Shown here: piece after piece, positions 32,950 through 42,750 of the stretch
How the letters are laid out: each line of letters opens with the position of its first letter
How positions within the stretch are numbered: the first letter of the stretch is position 1
Assembly: GCA_035509415.1 (NCBI GenBank)
Contig: DATJLQ010000188.1
Span: 1-62,090, forward strand
DNA: 62,090 bases
Source of the DNA: DATJLQ01 sp035509415
Lineage (GTDB): Bacteria; Pseudomonadota; Alphaproteobacteria; JACZXZ01
Direction: 5' to 3'
Translations under genes and position numbers: made by a program
Notes under the pieces: model-generated
Database searches by the model: none
The model's input: the letters and a program-made list of their open reading frames with translations, nothing else
What the model was told of the DNA's origin: nothing

Positions 32950-33680
32950 GACAGCACCCTGCGCATGATCATCATGTAGCCCCGGTCGGCGAGGAAGCCG
33001 AGCAGTGCCACGGTGAGGACGACCGCGAACATGGAATCGTAGACGCCGCCGTCGCCGAGCCAGCCGATCATGTAGCCGAGCCCCTGGCGCGCCACGATCA
33101 GCTCCGAGCTCACCAGGAGCACGAAGGAAAGCGCCAATGCGGTGCGGATGCCGCTCAGGATCTCCGGCAAGGCGCTCGGCACCACCACGTCCCACAGCAT
33201 GCTGAGCCGGCTCGCCCCCATGCTGCGCGCGGACCAAAGCAGCGACTGCTCGGCGCCGCGCGCGCCGTTGAAGGCGCCGAGCGTCACCGGCAGCATGCAG
33301 CCGAGGAAGATGAGCAGGATTTTCGAGCCGTCGCCGAAGCCGAGCCAGAGGGCCGTCACCGGGATGAGCGCCGATTTCGGCATCGGATAGAAGAGCTCGA
33401 CGAGCGGGCCCGCGAGGATGCGCACCGGCCGCGACCAGGCCATGAACACGCCGAGCGCGCTGCCGACCGCGATCGCGAGTCCGAGCCCCACGCTCGCGCG
33501 GTAAAGCGACGCAGCGCCGTTGGTCACGAGATCGCCGCTCTTCAGGAGCGCCCACCAGGCGACCAGCACCCGGTCCAAGGGCGGCAGCGCGAGGGTCGAG
33601 ACCAGGCCGAGGCGCGATGCCGCCTCCCACACGAGGGCGCAGATCAGGATCGGAAGATAGCGCAGTGCCGTCGCCTTCAT
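32937..33680 (-). CDS. NitT/TauT-type ABC transporter permease, first subunit
   Basis: This is a 247-residue SsuC/TauC-type permease. The N-terminal helix YLPILICALVWEAASRLG is followed by LALPPLDRVLVAWW. The EAA loop reads QSLLWSARSMGASRLSMLWDVVVPSALPEILSGIR. The ATG at 33680 is used; an upstream extension is Arg-rich and non-coding in look. It lies between the ATPase gene and the second permease. Confidence 0.9.
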   Translation of the reverse strand: MKATALRYLPILICALVWEAASRLGLVSTLALPPLDRVLVAWWALLKSGDLVTNGAASLYRASVGLGLAIAVGSALGVFMAWSRPVRILAGPLVELFYPMPKSALIPVTALWLGFGDGSKILLIFLGCMLPVTLGAFNGARGAEQSLLWSARSMGASRLSMLWDVVVPSALPEILSGIRTALALSFVLLVSSELIVARQGLGYMIGWLGDGGVYDSMFAVVLTVALLGFLADRGYMMIMRRVLSWRD

Positions 33681-33768
33681 GGCTCGCGTCCCGCCTCGCT
33701 CGCTCGACGCCGCGCCCGTCCGTGACGCGGCACCGCGCACTTTACGCCTCCGCGCGGCGCACGCTCCG

Positions 33769-34572
33769 TCACTCCGCGCTGCGCTCCTGCGCCTTGATCG
33801 CCTCGTCGCGCACCAGGTTCCAGATCTGGTCGACCTTCTCGACGAACGCCTCGGCCTTGAAAATGTCCGGATCGTTCTTGTCGAAGTTGGTGTCGACCGT
33901 CGCCTTGACGCGGCCCGGGCGCGCCGACATGACCACCACGCGCTCGGCGAGATAGACCGCCTCCTGCACGTCGTGGGTGACGAAGATCACGGTCTTCTTC
34001 GAGCGCTGCCAGATGCCGAGGAGCTCGGTCTGCATCAGGCTGCGCGTCTGGGCGTCGAGGGCGCCGAACGGCTCGTCCATGAGCAGGATCTCGGGATCGA
34101 TCGCGAGCGTGCGCGCGATCGCGGCGCGCTGCTTCATTCCGCCCGAAAGGTGCGAGGGGTAGCTGTCCTCGAACCCCTTGAGGCCGACGAGGTCGATGAA
34201 CTCCTGGGCGCGCCTCAGGCACTCGGCGCGGGGAAGCTTCAGCTTCTCGAGCCCGTAGAGCACGTTCGCGCGCACGGTCTTCCATGGGAACAGCGCGAAA
34301 TGCTGGAACACGATGCCGCGGTCCGGACCCGGCCCCTGGATCGGCGCGCCGTCGACCAGGATGGAGCCGGTCTCGATCGGAAGAAAGCCGCCCAGGAGAT
34401 AGAGGAGCGTCGACTTCCCGCAGCCGGACGGGCCGAGCAGGGCGAGGAACTCGCGCTCCTTGACCTCGAGCGACACGTCCTCGAGGGCGAGCACCGGCCG
34501 GCCGCGCGGCGGGCGATAAAGATGGCGCACGTCCGAGATGACGATCTGCGACTTCTCGGCCATGCCTTGCAT
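33769..34572 (-). CDS. NitT/TauT-type ABC transporter ATPase (SsuB/TauB family)
   Basis: This 267-residue ATPase has Walker A GPSGCGKST, the Q-loop GIVFQHFALFPWKTVRANV, signature LSGGMKQRAAIARTL, Walker B ILLMDEPFGALDAQTR, and VIFVTHDVQEAVYLAERVVVMSARPG. The ATG at 34572 has AAGG 7 nt upstream; the ATG at 34563 is an alternative. It follows its binding protein by 37 bp and energises the two permeases downstream. Confidence 0.92.
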   Translation of the reverse strand: MQGMAEKSQIVISDVRHLYRPPRGRPVLALEDVSLEVKEREFLALLGPSGCGKSTLLYLLGGFLPIETGSILVDGAPIQGPGPDRGIVFQHFALFPWKTVRANVLYGLEKLKLPRAECLRRAQEFIDLVGLKGFEDSYPSHLSGGMKQRAAIARTLAIDPEILLMDEPFGALDAQTRSLMQTELLGIWQRSKKTVIFVTHDVQEAVYLAERVVVMSARPGRVKATVDTNFDKNDPDIFKAEAFVEKVDQIWNLVRDEAIKAQERSAE

Positions 34573-34609
34573 CCGGTCGCCTTCGGGGTCCCGTCGATCG
34601 GGCGCCCAG

Positions 34610-35629
34610 CTAATTGCCGTCGATACGCCGTTTCGCATCTTCAATCAACGTCAGGTCCACGTATTTCGGCACCAGTTTCACGTCGACGGGCAGGATGCCC
34701 AGCTTCACCGAATCGTCGATCTCGCGCTGGATCGCGGGCACGTTGGGCTTCGCGTCCGGCGAGCGGTACTGGTCCTTCCTCGTGAAGGCGTATTCCAGGT
34801 TCGCGATCGGCTGCTTGGTGACCTCGTGGGCGATCTCGACCGCCTCCTGGTGATGGGCGGGATCGAGGAACCAGCGCACCGCGCGGATATGATCCGCGAA
34901 GAAGTCGACCAGCGCGGCACGATGCGCCTTGATGAAGGACTCCGTCATCACCCACTCGACCACCTGGGACTGGCCGTAGACGTCGTGGATGTGGAACAGC
35001 GGCCGGTACTTGCCGCTCGCCTCGATCGAGCGCGCGAATTGCGGCAGGATCGGCACCAGGTCGACCTTGCCGTCCTCGATCAGCGCCGGCATGTTGGCGA
35101 AATTGGCCTCGATCGTGGTGAAGTCCGAATCCTTGATGCCGTGGCGGCGGAACATGATGCGCATCGCCGCGTCGCTGCCCGAGCCGATCGCGTTGGTCGC
35201 GATGCGCTTCCCCTTGACGTCGGCGATGGTCTTGATCGGGCCTCCCTTCAGCACGTAATAGGGCTGGGTGAAGTAGCCGTCGACGCCGTCCTGCACCACG
35301 TCGGCGACCACGCGCACGTCGAGATGGGCGCGCGTGATCGCGAGGGCGGTTGCGGCCGAGCCGAAGGCGGCGATCTGGAGATCGCCGGTCGCGAGCGCCT
35401 GGACCTGGGGCGTGCTGCCCTGGAAGCGCACGGGCACCATGACGTAGCTCTTGCCGAGATGGTGGAACAGCTCGGGATGGCGCTTCGCGAGCGCTGCTTC
35501 GAGCGGGGCGAGATGGCCGGGCGTCTGCGCCCAGCCGATCTTGATCGTGACCGGCTGCGCCGAGGCGGCACCCATCGGGGCGAGCACGAGCGCGAGCGCG
35601 GCCAATATCCGCCAAACGGTCTTGGCCAT
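34610..35629 (-). CDS. NitT/TauT-type ABC substrate-binding protein, operon copy
   Basis: This 339-residue periplasmic protein has signal peptide MAKTVWRILAALALVLAPMG with ASA|Q near residue 24. IKIGWAQTPGHLAPLEAALAK begins the mature fold, and LKGGPIKTIADVKGKRIATNAIGSGSDAAMRIMFRRHG parallels the orphan copy at 28729-29748. GGAGG precedes the ATG. It heads the operon binding protein-ATPase-permease-permease-LVIVD protein and is divergent from a CobW-type gene. The substrate is unknown; the family covers nitrate, sulfonates, pyrimidine precursors and aromatic acids. Confidence 0.9.
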   Translation of the reverse strand: MAKTVWRILAALALVLAPMGAASAQPVTIKIGWAQTPGHLAPLEAALAKRHPELFHHLGKSYVMVPVRFQGSTPQVQALATGDLQIAAFGSAATALAITRAHLDVRVVADVVQDGVDGYFTQPYYVLKGGPIKTIADVKGKRIATNAIGSGSDAAMRIMFRRHGIKDSDFTTIEANFANMPALIEDGKVDLVPILPQFARSIEASGKYRPLFHIHDVYGQSQVVEWVMTESFIKAHRAALVDFFADHIRAVRWFLDPAHHQEAVEIAHEVTKQPIANLEYAFTRKDQYRSPDAKPNVPAIQREIDDSVKLGILPVDVKLVPKYVDLTLIEDAKRRIDGN

Positions 35630-35754
35630 GTCGTTTCCTCCCTGGACTGACGTTGTTTTTCTTGTCGCCGCCCCTCGATGGCGCAATCCTATCAAATGAG
35701 CTAATTTTTCCAATGATAAACTTGGCGCTGGATTCGGGCCGCGGAGGCATGGCG

Positions 35755-36813
<1,059 letters not shown>

Positions 36814-36832
36814 GCGGGGCGCTCGAGCGCGG

Positions 36833-37954
36833 CTAGCGCTCGAGCCGCAGCAGCTTCGCGATGTAATTGTCCCACGCGCCGGGACGGGCCGCGATGAAGC
36901 CGGCCGCCTTGAACATCGAGACCGGCGAGAGCGGCATGACCAGCGCCGAAAGGCCGTTGTTCTCGAGGCAGGCGCGCTTCAGGAGCCCCTCGCAGCCGTC
37001 GGTGAAGATCATCTCGCGCACGCCCTGCTGGATCAGGTGCTCGATCAGGAACGAGCGGTGCAGCAGCGAGGGCGACTTCTCGTAATGGTCCCGGCTGTTG
37101 AGCTGGTAGACGATCACGGCACTCTTGCCCCAGACGAATCCGCGGCACAGGCTGATCATCTCGCCTGTATCGGTGGACACGATCGAGTAGAACTGCCCGG
37201 CCTGCTTCTTCAGGCGCGCGCGCCAGGCGATCACGGCTTCCGGCGGGAACGGCTTCGGGCCGTTCTTCGCGCACAGTTCGTTGATCTCGCCATACATCTC
37301 CTCGGGGAGAAAGCCGTCGTAGAATTTGAACGCGATGCCGCTGTCGGCCGCATGCTGGCGATAGTGGCGGACGTTGCGGCGCGTGCGCTTGCCGAGGCCC
37401 TCGACGAACGCCTCGTAGGTCTCCGCGAGCGGCAGCACGTCCTGGCTCGCCCGCGCCATGCCGACGACCAGGAGGCGGCGCTGCGATGGCCGCTTGACGG
37501 TGCGCAGCCAAACGCGCTTCGCCTGGATCGCGAGCGGAATGCGGAACCAGGCGAGATCGAAGGGATTGCGCGCATAGGCCGCGGCGGCGGCGCGGCAAAT
37601 GCCGGCGAGGTCGCGCCGGCCATGGAGAAAGAGTCCGCCGCTGAGCGTCGCGGTCCTGAGGGTCGGCGAGCGGTTGACCCAATAGGCCATCGAGTAGGGC
37701 CGGCCCTCGTCGTCCTCGATTGCGAAGGTGAGGGTCGCGCCGCGCTCGGCCGCGAGCAACGCCATCATGGCGAGCTCGGCGCGCTCGAAGCCGTTGCGCG
37801 TGTGCGCATAGACCTGGTTGTCGAGCGTCTCGATGCTCGACCAGAGGCCGAGCCGAATCGGGCTCGAGGCCTGCGCCGTCGGCCGGTCGCTCACGGCGTC
37901 CGACTCGATGTCGCCGGCACGCGGAAGGTTAGCCCCGTAGGACACGCTTGGCAT
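36833..37954 (-). CDS. GNAT/FemAB-like acyltransferase (CelD-type)
   Basis: This 373-residue protein contains the double-GNAT arrangement of FemAB/CelD-like acyltransferases. The first half holds AYWVNRSPTLRTATLSGGLFLHG, and the second has FVEGLGKRTRRNVRHYRQHAAD, the basic segment usual in the family, followed by YSIVSTDTGEMISLCRGFVWGK and EKSPSLLHRSFLIEHLIQQG. Such proteins transfer amino acids or acyl groups in envelope or polysaccharide assembly. The acceptor here is unknown. A perfect 14-bp palindrome lies 38-51 bp upstream of the start. Confidence 0.7.
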   Translation of the reverse strand: MPSVSYGANLPRAGDIESDAVSDRPTAQASSPIRLGLWSSIETLDNQVYAHTRNGFERAELAMMALLAAERGATLTFAIEDDEGRPYSMAYWVNRSPTLRTATLSGGLFLHGRRDLAGICRAAAAAYARNPFDLAWFRIPLAIQAKRVWLRTVKRPSQRRLLVVGMARASQDVLPLAETYEAFVEGLGKRTRRNVRHYRQHAADSGIAFKFYDGFLPEEMYGEINELCAKNGPKPFPPEAVIAWRARLKKQAGQFYSIVSTDTGEMISLCRGFVWGKSAVIVYQLNSRDHYEKSPSLLHRSFLIEHLIQQGVREMIFTDGCEGLLKRACLENNGLSALVMPLSPVSMFKAAGFIAARPGAWDNYIAKLLRLER

Positions 37955-38626
37955 GACCCCATTCGCCGCTCGAATTTGGGCTTTTCAGGAATTGACAATT
38001 GTCAATCCCCTGGCCCGACCACGAAATTCCGGACAATTTGGATCCGGTAGCATTTTACCGAGCCCAAATTATAAGGAACTTGAAAGGTTCCTGGCAACCA
38101 ATAAATGACCGGCCCCCACATGACAATTGGTAATATTAACGTGACTGCCGAATCCTGCGCGGATTCTGACAATTTCCTGAAAATTTATCGCGCCCCGACT
38201 TGGCCGTCGATGGCCGTCGGCGGCCGGGCGCCGGCGGCGCCGGGCAGCGGTCTCGCCGACTGCAAGGGCGAAGCGCGGCCTCGCGCGAGCGCCGCGACGT
38301 GGGAAATCATCGTAGCACGCCGCCGCCATTGACAAAGTTGGATCGGCGCAATGGTCCCGCGAGATCGGACCGGCGCAATGCGCGTGACGGGAATTTTCCG
38401 GCACCTTGACCGATCTCAATCGGCGCCGACCCTCTCGCAACGGGTTGCGATCCGTGCGGCCCGACCCCATATCCATTTTATCGCCCAATACCGGATTCGA
38501 TCGCGCTTCTGCACAAGTGCCGCCGCGGTCATGCGGCCATTCGCATTCGCCGTCCTGGTCTCGGCGTCGCGCCAGGCTCCTCGCGCGCAGCGCGCTCGGG
38601 GAACGCAACGAGGCGAGAGGAGATGA
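37955..38626. other. Non-coding 672-bp region rich in palindromes and GACAATT motifs
   Basis: The first 250 bp are clearly AT-richer than the rest of the window. They hold three palindromes (37992-38005, 38045-38060, 38075-38091) and four GACAATT motifs (37994-38000, 38032-38038, 38122-38128, 38168-38174). No plausible gene was found on either strand; open frames are short and lack ribosome sites. The right part must carry the otsB promoter, and a TTGACA lies at 38329-38334 without a clear -10 partner. A small RNA is possible but unsupported. Confidence 0.5.
37992..38005. promoter_or_regulatory. Perfect palindrome TTGACAATTGTCAA upstream of the GNAT gene
   Basis: This 14-bp perfect dyad contains TTGACA on both strands, so it could be an operator overlapping a -35 box for the GNAT gene at 37954. 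GACAATT recurs at 38032, 38122 and 38168. Confidence 0.45.
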
Positions 38627-39367
38627 ATGAGGGCTGACGCACCGGCTCAACCGAATCCGAAGACGGTCGGCCTCTTCCTCGACGTCGACGGAACCCTGCT
38701 CGAATTCGCGCCCACGCCCGACGGCGTCGCGGTGCCGGACGGCCTCATCGCGGATCTCGCGGCGGCCGAGGATCGTCTTGGCGGCGCCTTGGCGCTTCTG
38801 AGCGGCCGGCCGATCGCGGAGCTCGATCGCCTGTTCCAGCCATTGCGCCTCAGGGCGAGCGGCGTGCATGGCGCCGAGATACGGCGCGTGCCCGGCGCCG
38901 ACGGCATCGAGTGCCGGAGCGATGCGCTTCCCGAGGCGCTGGTCGACTCCGTCCACGCGCTTGCGGCGCGTTATCCCGTGCGCTTCCTCGAGCGCAAGGG
39001 CGCGAGCCTGGCGCTCCACGTGACCCCCGACGAGGCGCCGGTCGCGGCATTGCGCCGCGCGCTCGAGCGCCTGGTGCTGGCGTTTCCCGCGAGCGACCTC
39101 GACGTCGTCGAGGGGCGTCACGTGCTCGAGATCAAGCCGCACGGCCTCCACAAGGGCACCGCGATCGAGCGCTTTATGGCGGAGCGCCCGTTCGCCGGAC
39201 GGGCACCTGTGTTCATTTCCGACAGCCCGATGGATCGCGCGGGGTTCGATGCCGCCCTCGCCCTCGGCGGCAAGGCCTATGGCGTCGGCCCCGCTATGGC
39301 GGGCCTCTCGGGCCGCTTCGAGGATCCGAGCGCGGTACGCGCCTGGCTCAGGAGGTTGACCGCATGA
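38627..39367 (+). CDS. otsB: Trehalose-6-phosphate phosphatase
   Basis: This 246-residue HAD-superfamily phosphatase releases trehalose from trehalose 6-phosphate. The catalytic DVDGTLLEF (19-27), LSGRPIAELD, EIKPHGLHKGTAIERFM (with the motif III lysine) and VFISDSPMDRAGF (motif IV, with Ser-Pro where DD is common) are visible. AGGAG lies 4 nt before the ATG. It is the first gene of otsB-GH15-otsA and overlaps the next gene by 4 bp. Confidence 0.92.
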   Translation: MRADAPAQPNPKTVGLFLDVDGTLLEFAPTPDGVAVPDGLIADLAAAEDRLGGALALLSGRPIAELDRLFQPLRLRASGVHGAEIRRVPGADGIECRSDALPEALVDSVHALAARYPVRFLERKGASLALHVTPDEAPVAALRRALERLVLAFPASDLDVVEGRHVLEIKPHGLHKGTAIERFMAERPFAGRAPVFISDSPMDRAGFDAALALGGKAYGVGPAMAGLSGRFEDPSAVRAWLRRLTA

Positions 39368-41193
39368 CCGACGCGCCGAGCCGCCGCCTGCCCTGGGCCG
39401 GAAGCCAGCCCCTCGATCTCGCCGTGATCGGCAATTGCCGCACCGCGGCGCTGGTCGATCCGGCGGGGCGCATTCTCTGGTGGTGCTTCCCGCGCTTCGA
39501 TTCCAATCCCGCCTTCTGCCGGCTCTTGTCGGGCGCCGAGGAGAAGGGCTTCTGCGACCTCGTCGTCGCCGACCTCGCCCATGCGAGTGCCGCCTATGTG
39601 CGCAACACGCCGATCCTCGAGACCGAGCTCGAGGACCGCAATGGCGCGCGTCTCCGGGTCACCGACTTCGCGCCGCGCTTCGAGCGCTTCGAGCGCATCT
39701 TCCGCCCGCCCCAGATCGTCCGCCGCATCGTGCCCCTTTCGGGCATGCCGCGCATCACGTTGCGCGTGCGCCCGGCCCACGCCTACGGCAAGCCCGCGAG
39801 CGAGAACTCGCTCGGCTCGAACCACATCCGCTACCAGGGCACGGGCGACGTGCTGCGTCTCTCGACCGACGCGCCGCTTTCCTACATCGCCCAGGAGACG
39901 ACCTTCCCGCTCACGCGTCCGCTCACCCTCATCCTCGGCCCCGACGAGCCGTTCCAGAGCGACATCGAGACCACGGCGCGCGAGTTCGAGGACCGCACGC
40001 GCGACTATTGGCAATGGTGGGTGCGCTCGCTCGCGGTGCCGTTCGAATGGCAGAGTGCGGTCACGCGCGCCGCGATCACGCTCAAGCTGTGCAGCTTCGA
40101 GGAGAGCGGCGGCATCGTTGCCGCGCACACGACCTCGGTCCCCGAGGCGCCGGGCAGCGGGCGCAATTGGGACTACCGCTATTGCTGGCTGCGCGACGCC
40201 TATTTCGTGGTCGAGGCGCTGAACCGGCTCGGCACCACCCAGACCATGGAATCCTACATCAACTACGTGACCACGGTGACCGCGGATCCCTCGGCGCCGC
40301 TGCGTCCCGTGCACGCGATCGTCCCGAGCACCCTGCCGGAAGAGCAGATCGCACCCCAGCTCGCGGGCTTCCTCGGCGAGGGACCGGTGCGGGTCGGAAA
40401 CGAGGCGGCCCTTCAGGACCAGCACGACGTCTATGGCAGCGTGGTGCTGGCGACGACCCAGATGTTCGTCGACGAGCGCCTGCCGCGCATGGGAGATGCG
40501 ACCCTGTTCCGGCGCCTCGAGGCATTGGGCGAGCAGGCGAGCAAGCTCGCCCTCAAGCCCGACGCGGGCCTGTGGGAATACCGCGGGCGCGCGCGCGTCC
40601 ATACTCATTCGGCGGCCCTCTGCTGGGCCGCGTGCGACCGGCTCTCGCAGATCGCCGATCGGCTCGGCATCGCGGACCGTGCGCACTACTGGACCGCGCA
40701 GTCGGAAGGCCTGCGCGACCAGATCCTGAAGCGCGCCTGGAACGAGAAGAAGGGTGCCTTCGTCGGCGCCCTCGAGGGCGACGAGCTCGACGCGAGCGTG
40801 CTGCTCTTGGGCGATCTCGGCCTGGTCGCGGCCAAGGATCCGCGCTTCGCGCGCACCTGCGAGGCGATCGGGCACGAGCTCAAGCGCGACGGCCGCATCA
40901 TGCGCTACACCAGCGAGGACGATTTCGGCCATCCCGAGACCGCATTCGTGGTGTGCAATTTCTGGTACATCGACGCGCTCGCCGCCCTTGGCCGGCGCGA
41001 GGAGGCGCGCGCCATGTTCATGGATCTCCTCGACCGGCGCAATTCCTTCGGCCTGCTCTCGGAGGACATCCATCCGGCGACGGGCGAGCTGTGGGGCAAT
41101 TTCCCCCAGACCTACTCGATGGCGGCGATCATCAATTCCGCGATGCGGCTTTCGGTCAAATGGGAGGACGTGTGGTCGCGCGCCTCATCATAG
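39364..41193 (+). CDS. GH15 glycosidase (glucoamylase/trehalase-like)
   Basis: This 609-residue cytoplasmic enzyme of glycoside hydrolase family 15 has an N-terminal beta-sandwich starting AVIGNCRTAALVDPAGRILWWCFPRFDS and an (alpha/alpha)6 barrel. GRNWDYRYCWLRDAYFVVEAL is the family signature. GLWEYRGRARVHTHS probably supplies the general-acid Glu, and LLSEDIHPATGELWGNFPQTYS the general base. No signal peptide is seen. Located between otsB and otsA, it may act as a trehalase or trim glucan to tune trehalose levels. It overlaps otsB by 4 bp and otsA by 22 bp. Confidence 0.9.
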   Translation: MTDAPSRRLPWAGSQPLDLAVIGNCRTAALVDPAGRILWWCFPRFDSNPAFCRLLSGAEEKGFCDLVVADLAHASAAYVRNTPILETELEDRNGARLRVTDFAPRFERFERIFRPPQIVRRIVPLSGMPRITLRVRPAHAYGKPASENSLGSNHIRYQGTGDVLRLSTDAPLSYIAQETTFPLTRPLTLILGPDEPFQSDIETTAREFEDRTRDYWQWWVRSLAVPFEWQSAVTRAAITLKLCSFEESGGIVAAHTTSVPEAPGSGRNWDYRYCWLRDAYFVVEALNRLGTTQTMESYINYVTTVTADPSAPLRPVHAIVPSTLPEEQIAPQLAGFLGEGPVRVGNEAALQDQHDVYGSVVLATTQMFVDERLPRMGDATLFRRLEALGEQASKLALKPDAGLWEYRGRARVHTHSAALCWAACDRLSQIADRLGIADRAHYWTAQSEGLRDQILKRAWNEKKGAFVGALEGDELDASVLLLGDLGLVAAKDPRFARTCEAIGHELKRDGRIMRYTSEDDFGHPETAFVVCNFWYIDALAALGRREEARAMFMDLLDRRNSFGLLSEDIHPATGELWGNFPQTYSMAAIINSAMRLSVKWEDVWSRASS

Positions 41194-42566
41194 TCTCGAA
41201 CCGCGTCGCGGTTCCCGAGGCCGAGGCTCCGCGCCAGGCGGGCGGGCTCGCGGTCGCGGTGGATGCCGCCTTGAAGCGGCGCGACGGGCTCTGGTTCGGC
41301 TGGAGCGGGCGCGTGCGCGCCGAGGACGCCGCGACCGAGCCCACGGTGACGAAGCGCCATAACCGCACCTTCATCACCCTCGACCTCTCGGCGGTCGACT
41401 ACGAGGAATACTACAACGGCTTCGCCAACCGCGTGCTTTGGCCGATCCTCCATTACCGCGTCGACCTCGCCGAGTTCACGGCGGTCGAGCTCGACGGCTA
41501 TCTGCGCGTCAACGGCCACTTCGCCGAGATGCTCTCGCGCTACCTCGAGCCCGACGACATGATCTGGGTGCACGACTACCATCTCCTGTCGCTCGCGAAG
41601 GAGCTGCGCGCACGCGGACACCGGAACCCGATCGGCTTCTTCCTCCACATCCCCTGCCCGCCGCCCGACATCCTGCTCACCGTGCCGAAGCATCGCGAGA
41701 GCCTGGGGGCACTCGAGCATTACGATCTCGTGGGCGTCCAGACCGAGCAGGACGCGGACAATCTCCGGCGCTATTTCGCGCAAGCCGGCCGGCCGTCGGT
41801 GCGCATCGGCGCGTTCCCGGTCGGGATCGCGACCGCGGCCTTCGCGCGCACGGCGCAGAACGCGGCCCATGGACGCCTTCCCGAGGAGCTGCGCGCGAGC
41901 CTCGCCGGAAAACGCCTCATTCTCGGCGTCGACCGGCTCGACTACACGAAGGGCATCGCCCAACGCATCCAGGCGTTCGGCCATTTCCTCGAGCGCCATC
42001 CGGAATGGCTGAGCAAGGTGACTTATCTCCAGCTGACGCCCAAGAGCCGCACCGCGGTGCCCGAATATGCCGACATGGATCGCGAGATCAGCACGCTCGT
42101 GGGCCAGATCAACGGGCGCCACGGCAACCCGGCCTGGACGCCGATCCGCTACATCAACCGCTCCTATTCGCGCACCACGCTCGCGGGCTTCTACCGCTCC
42201 GCCCATGTGGGGCTGGTGACCCCGTTGCGCGACGGCATGAACCTGGTCGCGAAGGAATATGTCGCGGCCCAGGACGCGGCCGATCCGGGTGTGCTCGTGC
42301 TGTCGCGCTTCGCCGGTGCCGCCGAGGAGCTGACCGACGCCCTCACCGTCAACCCGCACGATCCCGAGGCCATGTCGAGCGCGATCCGCACGGCGCTCGA
42401 GATGCCGCAGGACGAGCGCGTCCGGCGCCACCATCGCCTTTTCGCCCATCTCGCGACGCACGACATCGAGGGGTGGGCGCAGCACTTCCTCGAGGCCCTG
42501 GCCGAAAGCCGGCGCGACATCGACTCGCGCGGGACCCAGCCCGAGCTGTTCGCAACCCCCGCGTAA
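41172..42566 (+). CDS. otsA: Trehalose-6-phosphate synthase
   Basis: This 464-residue GT20 glycosyltransferase makes trehalose 6-phosphate from UDP-glucose and glucose 6-phosphate. LIIVSNRVAVPE begins the fold. LWFGWSG, MIWVHDYHLLSLAKELR, GFFLHIPCPPPDIL, LGVDRLDYTKGI and TPLRDGMNLVAKEYVAAQ are the conserved substrate-site motifs. It starts with GTG at 41172 inside the end of the GH15 gene, with GGGAGG 4-5 nt upstream. The operon points to osmotic or desiccation protection. Confidence 0.93.
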   Translation: MVARLIIVSNRVAVPEAEAPRQAGGLAVAVDAALKRRDGLWFGWSGRVRAEDAATEPTVTKRHNRTFITLDLSAVDYEEYYNGFANRVLWPILHYRVDLAEFTAVELDGYLRVNGHFAEMLSRYLEPDDMIWVHDYHLLSLAKELRARGHRNPIGFFLHIPCPPPDILLTVPKHRESLGALEHYDLVGVQTEQDADNLRRYFAQAGRPSVRIGAFPVGIATAAFARTAQNAAHGRLPEELRASLAGKRLILGVDRLDYTKGIAQRIQAFGHFLERHPEWLSKVTYLQLTPKSRTAVPEYADMDREISTLVGQINGRHGNPAWTPIRYINRSYSRTTLAGFYRSAHVGLVTPLRDGMNLVAKEYVAAQDAADPGVLVLSRFAGAAEELTDALTVNPHDPEAMSSAIRTALEMPQDERVRRHHRLFAHLATHDIEGWAQHFLEALAESRRDIDSRGTQPELFATPA

Positions 42567-42626
42567 GGCGCTAGGGCGCCGCAATCCGCGCCACTGCCGA
42601 GGAAAAAGGCAGTTCCGGCCGCTCAT

Positions 42627-42640
42627 TTGATTCAGATCAA
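42627..42640. promoter_or_regulatory. FNR-type box TTGAT-TCAG-ATCAA
   Basis: A perfect match to the FNR/FixK consensus TTGAT-N4-ATCAA, 111 bp upstream of the RidA-like gene at 42751 and within 61 bp of the otsA stop. It predicts oxygen-dependent control of the rightward genes leading to hemN. No FNR/FixK gene is in the window, so the regulator is encoded elsewhere. Confidence 0.75.
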
Positions 42641-42750
42641 AGAAGATTTCCCGGCGCGAGCCTACCCATGGGTGCCGCCGCAAGGGCGGGCGTCGCCGGG
42701 TGCTAGAGGGCGCTAGGCGGCGGCGTCGACGTACAAGGAGAGGCCGGGGG

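Noticed and set aside
37955..38626. Small genes in the palindrome-rich gap
   Set aside because: Frames of 70-90 codons are present but lack ribosome sites and show no recognisable domain or membrane pattern.
39435..42566. A 1043-codon frame suggesting a giant OtsA fusion
   Set aside because: The first 579 codons are a shifted reading of the GH15 gene. OtsA starts at the GTG at 41172 with its own ribosome site.
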